Counted from the stretch's first letter, positions 1 to 8,587 are shown. The stretch is 14,991 bases of DNA from an uncultured Lachnospiraceae bacterium (GCA_947177885.1 CAMWWF010000029.1:1-14991), one strand, 5' to 3'. The notes: generated by a model from the letters alone, not told the origin. A program made the numbers and translations.

Positions 1-23
1 TTCCATAACAACTCTCCGTCCTC

Positions 24-959
24 TTACAAGTCCTCCATATTCATCCTCTCCCGGATGACGTACTGGGGCGAATTATTCAGGCTGATGTAAATGCGTCCGA
101 TGTATTCCCCGATCAGTCCCAGCATGATCATGACCATCCCCCCAAAGAACACACTGGCGGCCCTGGTGGAGCTGAAACCCATGGGCACATCAGGGTTCAC
201 CAGCCTTTTTATGATCGTATAGATCCCATACAGAAATCCCGCAATGGCGCTAATCCCCCCGATACCCGTGGCAATCCGCAGGGGTTTTACGGAAAACGCC
301 GTAAACCCGTTAAACCACAGTCCCATCAGCTTCTTTAAGGTGTAACCGGAAGTTCCCTCCTCCCGGTCCCTGTGATTTACCACCACATTGGTGATATGAT
401 TGGTGGCACGCAGCACCAGCCCGATCACATAAGGATAGGAATTCTCATACCGGATCATATCATCCGCCACAAAACGCCTGACGGCAAAATAGCTGGACAC
501 ATACAGGTCCGCGGGCTTTCCCAGCATCATGCGGGTCATCCGCTCATTTATCCTGCTGCCCAGATTCCGGAAAGCTGAGTGGTGCTTATGCTCATATTTG
601 GCATAGACCGCATCATAGCCTTCCTCCAGCTTATCCAGCAGCCTGTCCACTTCATCCGCAGGCGTCTGACCGTCGTCATCCAGACACACCACATAATCGC
701 CGTGGGAATGCCGGAGTCCGGCCATTAACGCTGAATGCTGGCCGAAGTTTTTCGCAAAACTGAGTCCTATGACATTCGACTGCTCCCTGCACAGCTGCCG
801 TATGGTTTCTATTGTGTTATCCGGAGAACAGTCATTGACCAATATGATTTCATATTCATATTGATCCATTGTCCTCATTTTCTCATTGATCTCTGCCACC
901 ACATGGGGAAGCGTATGCTCCGACCGGTAACAGGGAATCACAAAGCTCAATTTCTTCAT
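24..959 (-). CDS. GtrB/ArnC-like polyprenyl-phosphate glycosyltransferase (GT2)
   Basis: This 311-residue protein probably transfers a sugar from a nucleotide donor to undecaprenyl phosphate on the inner face of the membrane. An N-terminal GT-A domain starts with the strand LSFVIPCY (residues 4-11), followed by VNDCSPD (41-47) and the metal-binding LDDDGQ (93-98). HRDREEGTSGY (196-206) resembles the R-x-x-G-x-S-x-Y motif of GtrB/ArnC enzymes. Two membrane helices follow (about 228-250 and 265-288), then the typical tail GEYIGRIY. I chose the start at 959 because AAGGA lies 9 bases upstream. A longer reading frame opens at 1088 but overlaps the acetyltransferase gene and has no homology-like N-terminus. 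It is the last gene of the operon visible here, 98 bases after the acetyltransferase. The family is clear; the sugar is unknown. Confidence 0.9.
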   Translation of the reverse strand: MKKLSFVIPCYRSEHTLPHVVAEINEKMRTMDQYEYEIILVNDCSPDNTIETIRQLCREQSNVIGLSFAKNFGQHSALMAGLRHSHGDYVVCLDDDGQTPADEVDRLLDKLEEGYDAVYAKYEHKHHSAFRNLGSRINERMTRMMLGKPADLYVSSYFAVRRFVADDMIRYENSYPYVIGLVLRATNHITNVVVNHRDREEGTSGYTLKKLMGLWFNGFTAFSVKPLRIATGIGGISAIAGFLYGIYTIIKRLVNPDVPMGFSSTRAASVFFGGMVMIMLGLIGEYIGRIYISLNNSPQYVIRERMNMEDL

Positions 960-1057
960 CTGTTTCCATCCTTTATGTCCGCCCCCGGTCCGTCCCCGTC
1001 GCATAACAGGCTGCACGACATTGGCAGAACGGACCGCAGCAGTCAAAATAGCCTGTG

Positions 1058-1588
1058 TCAAGGGTTTCCGGCCACAGCCGCCATCCACTGAATATCACAA
1101 TATTTCCCGTCAATCCGGACATCATCCCTTAGCAGCCCCTCCCTGACGAATCCCGCTTTCTCATAACTGCGGATAGCCTGCAGATTCGAAGAAAAGGCCC
1201 GCAGGTAAATACGGTGAAGCCCTTCCTCTTCAAAGCAGTACCGCAGCATCAGCTTCGCCGCCGCCGTGCCGATGCCCCTTCCCCTTGCATCATCCTCACC
1301 GATAAAGATACCGTACTCCGCCTTATTGTGTTCTCTGTCGATATCCCGGATATAGACAGAACCCAGGGGCCTGTCCGTGGCGATATCACAGATGATCATC
1401 TGCACTACCTGCCCTGTCTCCACCTTATTCCGGATCCAGCTCTCATGCCCCTCTCTGGTGAACAGTTCCTGATAGATAAAATTCTTCCGCACGGCATCCT
1501 TATTCCGCCATGCCACGATCAGATCCGTATCCGTATCCGTCATAAGACGCAGATAAATCCCAGATACTCCGTCCCTATACTCTCTCAT
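1058..1588 (-). CDS. GNAT-family N-acetyltransferase, probably acting on an amino sugar
   Basis: This 176-residue protein has the full GNAT fold signature. The acetyl-CoA pyrophosphate loop ARGRGIGTAAAKLML spans about 101-115, with the core R-G-x-G-x-G at 102-107. The late motif NLQAIRSYEKAGF (135-147) is typical of RimJ/RimL-like and PseH-like enzymes. WRNKDAVRKNF near 27-37 also resembles the sugar-modifying subgroup. Its start codon shares one base with the stop codon of the upstream DegT aminotransferase (TGATG), so the two are probably translationally coupled. GAAGG lies just upstream. The likely job, by inference from this coupling, is to acetylate the amino group that the aminotransferase installs on a nucleotide-linked deoxy sugar. 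A protein-acetylating RimI-type role cannot be excluded but fits the context less well. Confidence 0.88.
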   Translation of the reverse strand: MREYRDGVSGIYLRLMTDTDTDLIVAWRNKDAVRKNFIYQELFTREGHESWIRNKVETGQVVQMIICDIATDRPLGSVYIRDIDREHNKAEYGIFIGEDDARGRGIGTAAAKLMLRYCFEEEGLHRIYLRAFSSNLQAIRSYEKAGFVREGLLRDDVRIDGKYCDIQWMAAVAGNP

Positions 1589-2700
1589 CAGCCTTCCCGC
1601 TTCCAGTTGTTACACAGCTCAATGACTCTGGAAATCTCCTCTTCTCTCATTTCGGGGAACAAAGGCAGTGTGACACAATGATCCGCCAGATATTCCGCAT
1701 TGGGGCAGTCTCCCTTCTGATAGCCCAGGGATGCATAAGCCTTCTGTAAATGGCAGGGAATCGGATAATGCATATTACACTCCACATCCGCATCCGCCAT
1801 GTATTTCAGAAATCCGTCCCTGTCCTCCACCGTGATCACAAACAGATGAAACACAGGCTCCGTATTTTCAGGATGCCTCTGCATGGTGATCAGGGGATTG
1901 GTGATCTCCCTGATATACCGCCTGCCAATCTCCTGCCTCTTCTCCGTCCACTGAGGCAGATACCTCAGGCTGACACTCAACACCGCTCCCTGGATCCCCT
2001 CCAGACGGTAATTGTATCCCACCTCATCGTGATAATATCTCACATCACAGCCCTGGTTTTTCAGCCTTTCCATATGTTTAAAATAGTCTTCCCTGTCACA
2101 GGTAACGCTTCCGCCCTCGCCAAAGGCATAGAGATTCTTTCCAGGATAGAAACTGAAACATCCCATCTCCCCCAATGTACCTACATTTCTGCCCTCAAAT
2201 TTCGCGCCGTGGGCCTGGGCACAGTCCTCCACCACGAACAGGCCGTGCCGGTCCGCAATTTCTCTGACGCCCGTATGATCATAAGGCTGCCCATACAGGT
2301 GGACACCGATGATCCCCCTGGTCTTCGGTGTAATCTTCTCCTCCAGCGCCGCAGGATCTATTTCCCATGTATCCGCGGTACAGTCCGCAAACACGGGAAC
2401 CGCGCCCGTATAGGTGACACCCCATGCCGTGGCAATATAGGTGTTGGCCGGTACAATGACTTCATCCCCGGGCCCCACCCCTAGCGCCAGCATGGCAAGG
2501 TGCAGCGCGGAAGTACCGTTGTTCACACCGCAGGCATACTTGGTGCCCACATAAGCGGCAAACTCCCCGTCGAAGGCATCCGCATATTTTCCTCCGGAAA
2601 AAGCGGTCTCCCGGCATACTTTTGCGATGGCTTCCTGATATTCCCGCTCATGCGCCTGGTAATCTCTCGTCAGATCTATCCTTTTGATATGTGTACTCAT
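1588..2700 (-). CDS. DegT/DnrJ/EryC1-family PLP-dependent sugar aminotransferase
   Basis: This 370-residue enzyme should transfer an amino group to a keto sugar bound to a nucleotide. It shows the family motifs in order: NNGTSALHLA (60-69), GDEVIVPANTYIATA (78-92), VVEDCAQAHG (156-165, with PLP-contacting D159 and Q162), and SFYPGKNL with the Schiff-base lysine at K188. EVGYNYRLEGIQGA follows in the second half. The FYPGKNL and RLEGIQGA wording resembles the QdtB/FdtB type (3-amino-3,6-dideoxyhexose) more than the PseC type, but I would not fix the substrate. I chose the start at 2700 because a strong GGGAGG lies a few bases upstream; an extension to 2760 has no such site. It is coupled to the acetyltransferase downstream by a one-base overlap. 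Confidence 0.92.
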   Translation of the reverse strand: MSTHIKRIDLTRDYQAHEREYQEAIAKVCRETAFSGGKYADAFDGEFAAYVGTKYACGVNNGTSALHLAMLALGVGPGDEVIVPANTYIATAWGVTYTGAVPVFADCTADTWEIDPAALEEKITPKTRGIIGVHLYGQPYDHTGVREIADRHGLFVVEDCAQAHGAKFEGRNVGTLGEMGCFSFYPGKNLYAFGEGGSVTCDREDYFKHMERLKNQGCDVRYYHDEVGYNYRLEGIQGAVLSVSLRYLPQWTEKRQEIGRRYIREITNPLITMQRHPENTEPVFHLFVITVEDRDGFLKYMADADVECNMHYPIPCHLQKAYASLGYQKGDCPNAEYLADHCVTLPLFPEMREEEISRVIELCNNWKREG

Positions 2701-2803
2701 ACCTTTCCTCCCGGTCTTATGCTTCGAAAATCCCGATACATGCCAAATCTGTTCCCGCAAACCGTCCCCGCCTGCCCATCACGCGCAACAGGGAAAGGCT
2801 TCC

Positions 2804-3529
2804 TTATATATTTTTCTTTATATAGAACTCCCGGAACAATCTGGCAATCTGCACCAGATAATTACAGACTGTCTTAAAAACCTTCACTGTAGTGTTATAG
2901 TCCTCCTGCCATTCCACAGGATAATCCAATATCTTCACTCCCCGCTTCTCCGCCCGGAGCAGGAATTCTATCATGTAGAACCAGCCGTTGTCCTGACTGC
3001 TGCCCTCCACCAGAGACAGCGCCGTCTCTCTGCGCACAAAGGTAAACCCGCATATGGCATCGGTGGATTTCATTCTCAGGAACAGTTTTAACAGGATCAG
3101 CAACCCCTGGGAAGTGATCTTGCGGTACCACTTCCTGCCCTGTGTATCGGACTCTTTCGCGAAACGGCTTCCGTTAATGTACTCCACCTCCGGACGATTC
3201 TTAAAGATATGGATTGCTTCCCCCAGATGCTTTATGTTGGTGGACAGATCAATGTCCATATAACCCACCACCTCACCGTGGCTGAGTTCCACACCTCTTC
3301 GAAAAGCGGCCCCCACCCCGCGGATATTGATACGTTCATACCGGACATGATCATACTTCCGACACAGGGTTTCGGCAATCTGAGGTGTCTCGTCCTCGGA
3401 ACCGTTATCCACGATAATGATCTCATAATCCGAACAGGAAATCCTGTCCAGATACTCCACCGTCCTTGTAATTCCGCTTTCCAGCCGCAGCCGTTCATTT
3501 AATACAGGGAAAATAATCGTCAACATCAT
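2804..3529 (-). CDS. Family 2 glycosyltransferase, DPM1-like, soluble
   Basis: This 241-residue GT-A enzyme begins TIIFPVLNE (4-12) and carries VDNGSEDET (40-48), MDIDLST (91-97, with the metal-binding D92/D94), and the GFTFVRRE acceptor-side motif (161-168). WFYMIEFLLRAEKRG (183-197) and YPVEW (203-207) are also typical of DPM1-like enzymes. Unlike its neighbours it has no C-terminal membrane helices, so it is probably cytoplasmic or peripheral. Its start codon overlaps the stop of the upstream glycosyltransferase in an ATGA arrangement. AAGGAG lies rather far upstream, about 17 bases, so translation probably depends on coupling. The two enzymes may act on the same lipid-linked intermediate. 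Donor and acceptor are unknown. Confidence 0.88.
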   Translation of the reverse strand: MMLTIIFPVLNERLRLESGITRTVEYLDRISCSDYEIIIVDNGSEDETPQIAETLCRKYDHVRYERINIRGVGAAFRRGVELSHGEVVGYMDIDLSTNIKHLGEAIHIFKNRPEVEYINGSRFAKESDTQGRKWYRKITSQGLLILLKLFLRMKSTDAICGFTFVRRETALSLVEGSSQDNGWFYMIEFLLRAEKRGVKILDYPVEWQEDYNTTVKVFKTVCNYLVQIARLFREFYIKKNI

Positions 3530-4476
3530 TGTGTCAGTTTTTCCACTCCTTCTATTACATATCGCTGTTTCTTAAATCCCATATTCAACAGCACGGACAG
3601 ATACTTTAATATCAGCGTCAGCATAATGGACATCATAAAGAAACCGAATGCCATCAGCATCATGATGGAAAGCCAGCCCTCCACGGGACGCACCCTGCTG
3701 AAAACGGACCAGATCAGATAGATAAACATAATGACCAGCGCTCCCAGCAGAATCCCGCTGACCGTCATGGACAACTTTTCCAATACATTGGTAAAAATGA
3801 TGATCGTGTCCGCCGCCAGCGTACTTCTGTTGCCCCTCTCCTCACGGTTCCTGCTTTTGTTTGCAGTCTCCCTTTTATTGTCATATACGATAGTGTCTGT
3901 CTTCAGGCCGCTGTTCATGTACATGGCTTTGCGGTATGGCACATAGGTATTCATCTGATTGACTCTGTTCACAGCCCGTCTGGACACCACGCGAAAGCGT
4001 TCCTGGCGGATCTTCGCGCGATACCTGCTGCCCCAGTTATAAACCAGATAAAACAGCTTGGAAGTGAAGGATACGCCGTATCTTGGTGCTGCCGCCACCA
4101 CGTCATAGCCCTGCAGCGCCCGGTGGTATATCTCCATGATAAGGGAAGGCTCAAAGTCCGACCTGCAACTGTCAAACTCAAACAGGAAATCACCCACCGC
4201 CAGATCACAGCCCGCATTCATGGCGCATTCCACTCCCTGATAATAGCTGAGATTGACCAGACTGACGACAGGGCTCAGCCGGCTTTCCGCCGAAAATGCC
4301 CTGACCTGTTCTATGGTATCATCCACACACCCGTCATTGACACATACCACCTCATATTTTTCAAAATTCTCCTGCATCACCTGACAGATCTTCTCCAGAA
4401 AAGCTTTTACCGCATCTGACTCATTGTGCAGATACACCACACAGGAGACAAAATTTTTCTCTTTGTTCTGTATCAT
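3526..4476 (-). CDS. Membrane-anchored GT2-like glycosyltransferase with a degenerate DXD motif
   Basis: This 316-residue protein has a GT-A N-terminal domain followed by two membrane helices (about 237-259 and 268-297), the layout of GtrB-type polyprenyl-phosphate transferases. VNDGCVDDT (46-54) is normal. The metal site reads FEFDSCRSDF (99-108), an E-x-D rather than the D-x-D seen in its paralogues at this locus. The stretch around 200-217 is unusually rich in R, N and E and looks like a hydrophilic linker just before the first helix. I chose the start at 4476 because TTAGGAG lies 6 bases upstream; a start at 4500 is in frame but lacks a good site. It overlaps the next gene by 4 bases. Altered specificity or metal use is possible. 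The fold is fairly certain, the activity less so. Confidence 0.83.
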   Translation of the reverse strand: MIQNKEKNFVSCVVYLHNESDAVKAFLEKICQVMQENFEKYEVVCVNDGCVDDTIEQVRAFSAESRLSPVVSLVNLSYYQGVECAMNAGCDLAVGDFLFEFDSCRSDFEPSLIMEIYHRALQGYDVVAAAPRYGVSFTSKLFYLVYNWGSRYRAKIRQERFRVVSRRAVNRVNQMNTYVPYRKAMYMNSGLKTDTIVYDNKRETANKSRNREERGNRSTLAADTIIIFTNVLEKLSMTVSGILLGALVIMFIYLIWSVFSRVRPVEGWLSIMMLMAFGFFMMSIMLTLILKYLSVLLNMGFKKQRYVIEGVEKLTQ

Positions 4477-4586
4477 GATTACTCCTAAATTAAATGCCAT
4501 TTACGGCAATTTATTCCGCATTCCCGTCCCAGGGCATTCTCCCTGCGTTTGTACCCTTTCCGGAAGATCCGTTTTCCGACAGCATA

Positions 4587-5717
4587 TCAGTCCAGAAATC
4601 CATCCAGATCATAGACCGTGTTGATCTTACCGGACAGGACGCTGAGGAATACAGGTTCCCGGGACACGTACCTGATCACAGTCGGTCTGGAATCGTCAAT
4701 TTCGGACACCTTTAAAATAGGCTTCATGGAAAACAGAGACTTCTCATAGGTAAAACCATACTCGTCCCGCATATACTTGTGTGCCAGGGCAGACATATAG
4801 TCCCACGCGCTCTCCGGCTTGTTCGCACAGTCATTACAGTTTCCGAGCCAATGCCCCGTACAGCTCCCGCCGGTCATACAGGGAAAGTCAGGCACCGGGG
4901 TGTAACTGGTCTTATGAGGCGTAAAGGTAACGGAAGTCAGCGAGTGATATCCTGTCTTTCCGAAGGGCATAATGGAGAAGAAGGGACCATCCATCACCGT
5001 AAGCCCGATATCCTTCAACCGGTCCTCCACCTGACACAAAATGATCTCGCAGAGCTCATATTTGATCTTAAAAGGCTCTGCATCCACTCCTTCCATGCGG
5101 TTCAGCACCTGATTCACGGAAGCGTAAGTTGCATTGAGAACGAAGGGAGCCTGATATACCTCCTCCCGCCCGTCGTGCAGGGCCACGACCTCATAGCGGT
5201 CAGTCCCTTTCACGATCCGCTGTATTTCTCTGCCATAACAGATTTCCACCTGCGGATATTGCCTCAGCTCCTCCAGGAAAAAATCTCTCAGGATATGCGC
5301 GTCATAGGTGTACTCTTTCGTCAGAAACGCCCCGTCACAGCTTCCCTCCTTGAAATACCGCTCCACCGACAAAGGTTCGCATGGAATGTCCGCATCCCTG
5401 CAGAACTTTTGAAATTCAGCGGCATCCGTCCAGGAAAAATGCTTTGATGTGGCATAGATCTGTTGGAAGTCAAACAAGATGCAAAAGGCATAATCTTCCA
5501 CAAACCGTTTAAAATAGCCCGCCGATTTCATCGCCGTAGAGAGGGATCGGGGATAATGATATCCCATATGCACTCTCGCCTGATTGATATAGGTAGCCCG
5601 GCCAAAGGGCCCGCTGTCAATCTCCAGCACCTTCACCTGTTGTCCTTTTTTTGCACAGTACAGTGCCGCATATAAGCCATACAGCCCTGCACCGATAATC
5701 AGTTTATCTGTCATCAT
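4587..5717 (-). CDS. FAD-dependent oxidoreductase (DAO-like fold) in a glycan operon
   Basis: This protein of about 376 residues opens with a Rossmann dinucleotide-binding motif, IIGAGLYG (7-14, GxGxxG), followed by the ribose-binding acidic residue in VLEIDSG (E32). NQARVHMGYHYPRS (45-58) is striking. I recall similar R-x-H-x-G-Y-H-Y-P-R motifs in FAD oxidoreductases of polysaccharide clusters, but could not check this. No membrane helix or signal peptide is visible, so it should act in the cytoplasm. The start is ambiguous among 5726, 5717 and 5714; AGGA 8 bases before 5717 favours that one. It overlaps the upstream membrane-protein gene by 14 bases. By context it probably oxidises a sugar or sugar-linked residue; an amino acid oxidase role is the main alternative. 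The substrate is unknown. Confidence 0.85.
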   Translation of the reverse strand: MMTDKLIIGAGLYGLYAALYCAKKGQQVKVLEIDSGPFGRATYINQARVHMGYHYPRSLSTAMKSAGYFKRFVEDYAFCILFDFQQIYATSKHFSWTDAAEFQKFCRDADIPCEPLSVERYFKEGSCDGAFLTKEYTYDAHILRDFFLEELRQYPQVEICYGREIQRIVKGTDRYEVVALHDGREEVYQAPFVLNATYASVNQVLNRMEGVDAEPFKIKYELCEIILCQVEDRLKDIGLTVMDGPFFSIMPFGKTGYHSLTSVTFTPHKTSYTPVPDFPCMTGGSCTGHWLGNCNDCANKPESAWDYMSALAHKYMRDEYGFTYEKSLFSMKPILKVSEIDDSRPTVIRYVSREPVFLSVLSGKINTVYDLDGFLD

Positions 5718-7431
5718 TCTTCTCATCCTGCCCCCCGTGCGGCCCCATTTCTCTGTTTCCCATACTCATTAAAAACACAAACGGAAAAGCTGCCATCACA
5801 GGATAAATATATCGAAGCTGAACCGTCGGCCCCAAAAACAAAGTTCCGTAATAGCCCAGGATCAGCGCCAGAGGCAGACATCTGCCAAACTCTTTCCTGA
5901 GCATCAGCCAACCGAACAAAACCAGATAGAGCCACAGCCATATCCCCGGCATAAACAGATATCTCAGCACCGGTATTTTCAGATATCCGTTCTCATCCGC
6001 CCAACGCTCCATATGCCCGTGCAGCCATTCCCATCTGGAGTCTTTATAAATACCATAGTTGGCAAAAGTCTCCTCACTCCACCTTGTCTGCACATATCCC
6101 ATGCCGCTGAGACCAGGACTTACATTTACATAGGCATGAGTCACGTCTCCGGGATACAGATACCCCGCATTCACCGCCAGCGCCGCATTGATGAAATCAC
6201 CCGGATATTGTGCCAGCAGATGAAAATAGGCTGATGCGAAATCCTTCAGTCGGTACCGCACAACATACGTATTGGTATGCCGCTTTACCGGATCGGAAAT
6301 GACCGGATCATACTCCAGATAACCCTCATCCAATATGAAATCACGGATCAGCGCCTTATCCGCCTCATCCATGGTGTCGTCATCCTCAGACAGCGCTCCC
6401 ACTCCGCCATGATAGATCATACAGCGCGCCAATTGCTGAATGGGCATGCTGAGCATTTCCCTCTTGTCACCCTGCTGTGCATTTGTTACCTGAAAGAGTG
6501 CCGCCAGCGCCACATTGCCCGCTAAAAATCCCGCCACGGACCACAAGAGCACCCTTCCAAACCGCTTCCTGCTCTTTCTGCCAAACAGAACCGCCAGTGT
6601 CAACACCGCCACAAAAACCAGAAAGGCGTACGTCCCGTTATTGCGGAATAATATCATCCCCACCGTGGAAAGGAAAAACAACACTTCCCTCCAGGTCACC
6701 CGTCTGTCCGGTAAATCCCCGGACAAAAGCTCATATATCAATAAGATCTGTAACACAAAAAAAGCGCTGAAAACAATATCCTTGGTAACACTGATACTCA
6801 TATACGCATTAAAAGGAAATATCATCAACAGGATCAAAAGCAAAACCAGCCGCCAAGGCCTTACACCGTGCCGGTACAGCCTCAGGATGCCGAAGGCAGA
6901 TACTGCCGCCAGCATAAGAATCTGCAGCAACGCGTAACATGCGATTCCCGCGTTGACACTGCCCAACACATTTCTTCCGAAATCCATGGTTCCCTTTATC
7001 AGCAGCGTGTGCGCAATGGGATGATGGTCAATAAAGGAATTCTCTGCGATCTGCCCCACCTGGATCGGGGAATCATAAGCACAGATTGCCGGGTAATATG
7101 CCAGATATCCGGGCATCCGGCTTATGACAAGCAGAAGAAGGCTCCCTCCGAAGACCGCACCTCCGGGATAATCCTTCCCCCGGGCAGCATCCCATCTCTC
7201 CGGTTCCATCCTGCCTGCAGCCCGGTACAGGCCGAAACACACTGCGCTCCCCAAAAGCCCTCCGGACACCAGACTCAGAAGCAACGTCCTGAACAGGTAC
7301 TCTCCTGTCCACAGGATATTTCCCTTCGCCGCCAGATCTCTGCCTGTCAGACAGAAGAACGCAAACAATACTCCCATCACACAGAACATACCATATGCAA
7401 TTGGCTTTCGTAACACCCTGCCCTTCTCCAT
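5704..7431 (-). CDS. Large polytopic membrane protein, DUF6020/GT-C glycosyltransferase-like
   Basis: This protein of about 575 residues has a dozen or so hydrophobic segments, and its outside-facing loops carry features of GT-C enzymes. The key one is PGYLAYYPAICAYDSPIQ (107-124), where the conserved aspartate is D120, followed by IDHHPIAH (134-141). LFRNNGTYAF and, near the C-terminus, QLRYIYPV resemble motifs also seen in the divergent membrane protein at 8588. Enzymes of this class move a sugar from a polyprenyl-phosphate carrier to an acceptor outside the cell. That function is inferred from family resemblance, not shown. I chose the start at 7431 (GGGTGG 7 bases upstream, 34 bases after the previous stop). 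Starts at 7488 or 7518 would add a hydrophilic tail and have weaker sites. Confidence 0.8.
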   Translation of the reverse strand: MEKGRVLRKPIAYGMFCVMGVLFAFFCLTGRDLAAKGNILWTGEYLFRTLLLSLVSGGLLGSAVCFGLYRAAGRMEPERWDAARGKDYPGGAVFGGSLLLLVISRMPGYLAYYPAICAYDSPIQVGQIAENSFIDHHPIAHTLLIKGTMDFGRNVLGSVNAGIACYALLQILMLAAVSAFGILRLYRHGVRPWRLVLLLILLMIFPFNAYMSISVTKDIVFSAFFVLQILLIYELLSGDLPDRRVTWREVLFFLSTVGMILFRNNGTYAFLVFVAVLTLAVLFGRKSRKRFGRVLLWSVAGFLAGNVALAALFQVTNAQQGDKREMLSMPIQQLARCMIYHGGVGALSEDDDTMDEADKALIRDFILDEGYLEYDPVISDPVKRHTNTYVVRYRLKDFASAYFHLLAQYPGDFINAALAVNAGYLYPGDVTHAYVNVSPGLSGMGYVQTRWSEETFANYGIYKDSRWEWLHGHMERWADENGYLKIPVLRYLFMPGIWLWLYLVLFGWLMLRKEFGRCLPLALILGYYGTLFLGPTVQLRYIYPVMAAFPFVFLMSMGNREMGPHGGQDEKNDDR

Positions 7432-7465
7432 ATCCAGACCACCCGAGTTCTCATTTCCCTTAATG

Positions 7466-8398
7466 CTACAGCTTTCTCTTTTCTTCATTGATCTTTGCCA
7501 GGCGATATTCAAAATCACGCTTGTCCTTCGCCGCCATGACCTGGAGGATCATACCCGAGAAAAACGCCTGTATTCCCGCCAGGGCGATAAAGCAGCTGAC
7601 GATCAGTGTGGGAAATCTGGGGACGAGACCCGTCTTTAAATAGACATTGATTATAGGGATCATCAAGACCAATGCCACAAAGATCAGCAATGCACACAAA
7701 GCCCCAAAGAAATGCATGGGCTTATAATTCTTATAGAGCTGCAGCATCTTATGGATCACTTTCATGCCGTCGCTGTAAGTATTCAGCTTTGACACACTGC
7801 CCTCCGGACGGTCTCTGTATTCCACCACCACATTCTCTACCTGCATATTATAATTGACCGCGTGAATGGTCATCTCGGTCTCAATCTCAAAGCCCTTGGA
7901 GAAAACGGGGAATGTCTTCACAAATTCATAGCTGAAAGCTCTGTATCCGGTCATGATATCCTTGATATCAGAGTGAAACAGACGATTGATCCCGGTGCGC
8001 ATCAGGCTGTTCCCGAAATTGTGGAAAGGCCGCTTATTCTCCGTAAAATAGGTAGAAGAAAGCCTGTCTCCCACCACCATGTCCGCATTGTGCTCCAATA
8101 CCCGGTTCACCATCTCCCGGGCACAGTCAATAGGATAAGTGTCGTCTCCGTCTATCATCAGATAGCATTCCGCGTCGATCTCACGGAACATTCTGCGTAT
8201 TACGTTTCCCTTTCCCTGCTTATACTCATGGCGGATCACCGCACCGGCCCCGGAAGCCTGTTCCACCGTCTTGTCTGTGGAGTTATTGTTATACACATAC
8301 ACCACAGCCTCCGGAAGCATCCTTTTCACGTCAGAGACAACCTTGGCAATGGTCTGTTCCTCATTATAGCAGGGAATCAACACGGCTATCTTATCCAT
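7466..8398 (-). CDS. GtrB/DPM1-like GT2 glycosyltransferase with two C-terminal membrane helices
   Basis: This 310-residue protein is a textbook member of its group. Its motifs are AVLIPCYNEE (5-14), VYNNNSTDKT (35-44), QGKGNVIRRMF (61-71), MIDGDDTYP with catalytic D83/D85 (81-89), GDRLSSTYF, and the MTGYRAFS and GFEIETEMTIHA blocks in the middle. Two helices follow at about 232-255 and 270-295. Such proteins usually load a sugar on undecaprenyl phosphate for later use by GT-C enzymes, and the next gene is GT-C-like. I chose the start at 8398 because AAAGGA lies 7 bases upstream. It is the first gene of the minus-strand operon, divergent from the membrane protein at 8588. The sugar is unknown. 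Confidence 0.92.
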   Translation of the reverse strand: MDKIAVLIPCYNEEQTIAKVVSDVKRMLPEAVVYVYNNNSTDKTVEQASGAGAVIRHEYKQGKGNVIRRMFREIDAECYLMIDGDDTYPIDCAREMVNRVLEHNADMVVGDRLSSTYFTENKRPFHNFGNSLMRTGINRLFHSDIKDIMTGYRAFSYEFVKTFPVFSKGFEIETEMTIHAVNYNMQVENVVVEYRDRPEGSVSKLNTYSDGMKVIHKMLQLYKNYKPMHFFGALCALLIFVALVLMIPIINVYLKTGLVPRFPTLIVSCFIALAGIQAFFSGMILQVMAAKDKRDFEYRLAKINEEKRKL

Positions 8399-8448
8399 AT
8401 CACAATCCTTTCGCACATACTCCGTCCATATCCGACAATCTATTTTCT

Positions 8449-8457
8449 ATTTTACCA
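8449..8457 (-). promoter_or_regulatory. Extended -10 promoter candidate for the glycan operon
   Basis: On the minus strand TGG-TAAAAT fits an extended -10 element (TGn followed by TAnAAT). Transcription would begin near 8441, about 43 bases before the first start codon of the operon. I see no good -35 box at 16-19 bases distance, so the promoter may be weak or need an activator. Confidence 0.4.
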
Positions 8458-8498
8458 CGATTACTTTTCATCAGCCACTATTTTTATAAATTTAATTG

Positions 8499-8507
8499 TG
8501 CTATACT
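8499..8507 (+). promoter_or_regulatory. Extended -10 promoter candidate for the plus-strand membrane protein
   Basis: TGC-TATACT is a good extended -10 element on the plus strand, with a predicted transcription start near 8514 and a leader of about 74 bases. The sequence 17 bases upstream (TATTTT) is not a convincing -35 box. The divergent promoter for the glycan operon lies about 45 bases away, and the intervening stretch is very AT-rich. Confidence 0.4.
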
Positions 8508-8587
8508 CTAATACAGCGCAGCCACCCGGTCACCCGGAGAGTGCCGGTACGGCCGCAAAATCTTTGAAAGACCACGAGGACTTTTCC

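Noticed and set aside
960..1088. N-terminal extension of the ArnC-like transferase to 1088
   Set aside because: The added residues are not GT2-like and overlap the acetyltransferase gene. The start at 959 has a good ribosome binding site.
7862..8587. Upstream extension of the plus-strand membrane-protein frame by 242 codons
   Set aside because: It lies opposite the GtrB-like gene and has no ribosome binding site. GAGGA before 8588 and the start of a membrane helix there give a clear real start.
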